This document shows, piece by piece, positions 5,894 to 7,490 of a stretch of DNA of 7,490 nt. This stretch comes from Nitrosomonadales bacterium. GTDB taxonomy: Bacteria; Pseudomonadota; Gammaproteobacteria; Burkholderiales; SG8-41. The translations under genes and the position numbers were made by a program. Below the pieces are notes generated by a model, which was not told where the DNA came from, searched no databases, and saw only the letters and a program-made list of their open reading frames with translations. The DNA lies in assembly GCA_009885185.1 (NCBI GenBank), contig VFLF01000882.1, positions 1 to 7,490 of the forward strand. The letters are read 5' to 3'. The stretch's first letter is position 1. Each line of letters begins with the position of its first letter.

Positions 5894-7102
5894 CTATAGC
5901 TTCAGCTTGCCGAGAATATCATAGACGGGCGACAGCACCGACCACATGATAAAGGCCATCACCAGCCCCAAGCCCATGGTCAGTGTCGGCTCCAGCATGC
6001 GCAGCGCCTTATCGACCGATTCGCGCACGTCGCGCGTGTAAAAATAATTGACGTTGCGCAGCGCGACATCGAGCGCGCCGGTGCTCTCGCCCACGCGCAG
6101 CATGCGCAGCACCAGTGCCGGAAGCAATCCGAGGTCATGGAACGCCTCGGTCAGGCTTTGGCCGGCCGATACCTGCTGGCCGGCGCGCATCAGGCCGTCC
6201 GCGACATATTTGTTGCCGGCGATTTCCTCGCTGGTTTTCAGCGCGTCCAGCACGGTGATGCCGGATTCATACATCAGGGCAAAAAAGTTGGCGAAACGCG
6301 CGAGAATAATTTTTTGCAGGATGGCGCCGATGACCGGCAGACGCAGCTTGGCGTAGTCCCAGAAATAGGCGGCCTTGGGATTGGTGCGGATGCTGAATGC
6401 AATGCCTGCCCCCAGCGCCACTGGCACGAACAGCAGGATTGGCCAATAGGTGGTGATCGCTTGTGATAGGGCGATCAGCAGCTTGGTTTGAAACGGCAGG
6501 GCCACGTTCATGGTCTTGAGCAGACCCGTGACCTGCGGTACCAGATAGGTGAGCAGGAAAATGATGACGCCGGTGACCACCACCAGCACCATAATGGGAT
6601 AGATCAGCAGTTTCTTGGTCTGCGACGCGAGTTCGTCTTGCCACTTGAGCGCGTCGGCCAGGTTTTTGAATACTTCCGCGACGCGGCCGGTCTGTTCGCC
6701 GGCGCGGATCAGGCTGATAAACACCTTGTCAAAGATTTCCGGATGCGCGGCCATGCACTGCGACAGCACCTTGCCGCTTTCCATGTCCTCGCACATCGTC
6801 GTCAGTACCTCGCGAAAGCGCGGATGTTCCAGCGTATCGCGCAAGTCACGCAGACCGTCGGCGATGGGAATGCCCGCGCGGCTCATCTGCTCCATGTCGA
6901 AGCAGAAATTGATCAGGTCCTGGCGCGTGATGCGCGCCGCCGTCACCATGATCGAGGTGCGGCGATCGACTTCGGCGGCGGTAATGAGGTCGAGCCCCAC
7001 GTGCTTCAAGCGCGCTTCGAGATCGACATCGTTTACCGCATCCATCCCGCCGCGCACCGGGCGGCCGCTTTTGTCGATGGCTTTATAGCGAAACGATGAC
7101 AT
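5894..7102 (-). CDS. Type II secretion / type IV pilus platform protein, GspF/PilC/MshG family (402 aa)
   Basis: This is the polytopic inner-membrane platform protein that couples ATPase movement to pilin insertion. From ATG 7102 the N-terminus reads MSSFRYKAIDKSGRPVRG, the usual F-Y-A-x-x-x-x-G start of the family. Two T2SF domains are visible. The first has AGIPIADGL (76-84) and LIRAGEQTGRV (131-141), followed by a membrane helix at about 165-188. A second helix lies at about 222-238. The second T2SF domain has LARFANFFALMYESG (267-281) and LRVGESTGAL (335-344), followed by a final helix at about 374-394. The 402-residue length is normal for the family and no key segment is missing. The frame stays open to a TTG at 7144, but that adds only 14 residues with no family match, so ATG 7102 is preferred. 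The ribosome site is poor (only AGG directly before ATG). The gene lies 182 bases after the ATPase gene. Confidence 0.95.
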   Translation of the reverse strand: MSSFRYKAIDKSGRPVRGGMDAVNDVDLEARLKHVGLDLITAAEVDRRTSIMVTAARITRQDLINFCFDMEQMSRAGIPIADGLRDLRDTLEHPRFREVLTTMCEDMESGKVLSQCMAAHPEIFDKVFISLIRAGEQTGRVAEVFKNLADALKWQDELASQTKKLLIYPIMVLVVVTGVIIFLLTYLVPQVTGLLKTMNVALPFQTKLLIALSQAITTYWPILLFVPVALGAGIAFSIRTNPKAAYFWDYAKLRLPVIGAILQKIILARFANFFALMYESGITVLDALKTSEEIAGNKYVADGLMRAGQQVSAGQSLTEAFHDLGLLPALVLRMLRVGESTGALDVALRNVNYFYTRDVRESVDKALRMLEPTLTMGLGLVMAFIMWSVLSPVYDILGKLKL

Positions 7103-7191
7103 CCTATTGAGCGATGAAGGCGTCAGGACGAAGGAAGAAAACAAGCATGTTCGCGTTAGGCGTATATCTGAATTTGCTGGAAGAAGAGCTT

Positions 7192-7220
7192 AAAATATCA
7201 TTTAAAAACATATAGTTAAA
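7192..7220 (-). promoter_or_regulatory. Weak sigma70-type promoter candidate before the platform gene
   Basis: In the AT-rich gap between the ATPase and platform genes, the minus strand has TTTAAC at 7220-7215, a 17-base spacer and TATTTT at 7197-7192, with TG one base before the -10 (extended -10). Both hexamers are imperfect (3/6 and 4/6 by eye). If used, it would give a leader of about 80 bases before ATG 7102 and allow the platform and downstream genes to be transcribed apart from the ATPase. AT-rich DNA gives such matches by chance, so this is tentative. Confidence 0.25.
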
Positions 7221-7284
7221 TGGCAATTGGTTTGGCGATACGTGACGGTATTTTGTGACCCAGGGCATTCATTTTATTCACCGG

Positions 7285-7490
7285 CTACCCGTCTATCCTT
7301 TTCAGCCGCCCGGTCAGATCCACGGTGCGTGAGACTTCGGCAATCGTGGTTGTTCCCTCGATGATGCGGCGTATGCCGGCGTCGGCGAGGGTCTGAAACC
7401 CCTTGCTCAAGGCGGCTTCGCGCAGCTCGCGCGCAGTGCCGCGGCGCGCCACCAATTCGTCAAGGTCGGTATCCATCACCAGCAATTCCA
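7285..7490 (-). CDS. C-terminal end of a GspE/PilB/MshE-type assembly ATPase (cut by the right edge)
   Basis: These are the last 68 or so residues of the secretion/pilus assembly ATPase, which powers filament extension from the cytoplasmic face. The visible part starts ELLVMDTDLDELVARRG, the conserved segment after the 'GRxGxYE' region of GspE/PilB, then ARELREAALSKGFQTL, DAGIRRIIEGTTTIAEVSR and a short tail. The pattern 'G-TL-x-DG-x-x-x-x-x-G-x-TT-x-x-EV-x-R' is the standard end of this family; here the DG is ADAG. Walker A, Walker B and the Asp and His boxes lie outside the window, so activity and exact subtype (extension ATPase versus GspE or MshE) cannot be judged. The stop is TAG at 7287-7285. 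It is followed by a 182-base gap, unlike the tight spacing of the rest of the cluster. Confidence 0.9.
   Translation of the reverse strand, partial: ELLVMDTDLDELVARRGTARELREAALSKGFQTLADAGIRRIIEGTTTIAEVSRTVDLTGRLKRIDG

Noticed and set aside
7104..7148. Possible 14-residue hydrophobic leader peptide ending one base before ATG of the platform gene
   Set aside because: It has an ATG and TAG in a suggestive place, but no Shine-Dalgarno and no attenuator-like hairpin is visible; short frames like this occur by chance.
7221..7237. Sigma54-like TGGCA-TTGGC on the plus strand
   Set aside because: The GG to GC spacing is one base too long and it points into the antisense of the ATPase gene.
7242..7270. 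CRP-like TGTGA half site, tempting given the nearby cyclase
   Set aside because: The GTGAC copies are direct repeats, and no matching TCACA half site follows at the right distance.

Overview
The window carries most of one compact minus-strand gene cluster for a type IV pilus-like / type II secretion-like (type IV filament) assembly machine, plus the 3' end of a convergent plus-strand adenylate cyclase gene. The GC-rich coding sequence, the tight overlapping gene order and the protein families suggest a proteobacterium, most likely a betaproteobacterium. That placement is inferred from remembered family resemblance, not from any search.

Layout. Positions 3-791 (+) hold the C-terminal part of a membrane-anchored class III adenylate cyclase, cut by the left edge. 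Only 26 AT-rich bases separate its stop from the stop of the converging pilus cluster. In its own transcription order (right to left) the minus-strand cluster reads: the C-terminal end of a GspE/PilB/MshE-type ATPase (7285-7490, cut by the right edge); a 182-base AT-rich gap with a weak promoter candidate; a GspF/PilC/MshG-type inner-membrane platform protein (5894-7102); a GspL/MshI-like protein resembling a PilM-PilN fusion (4305-5858); a PilO/GspM/MshJ-like protein (3700-4308); a PilP/GspC/MshK-like exported protein (3077-3703); a large 504-residue pilin-like protein with a GspK/PilX-style N-terminus (1555-3069); and a classical pseudopilin with a prepilin peptidase site (818-1558). The last five genes are nearly gapless: three 4-base ATGA/GTGA overlaps, one 7-base gap and one 35-base gap.

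How they would work together (inference from the families). The ATPase drives the platform protein. The PilMN-like, PilO-like and PilP-like proteins form the alignment complex between inner membrane and periplasm. The two pilin-like proteins are the filament subunits or tip subunits. No secretin, prepilin peptidase or major pilin is visible in the window, so these must lie elsewhere.

The most interesting observation is that the two pilin-like genes share one periplasmic module: a helix, LPCPD, a second Cys, LPWxTLGL, an aromatic strand, two more Cys, a Val-rich strand and a terminal (F/V)(D/N)D segment. The larger protein appears to hold this module once clearly and a second time in diverged form, making it a candidate duplicated, cysteine-rich tip subunit. 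The system resembles MSHA and type II secretion but matches neither exactly, and I do not know a described function for it.
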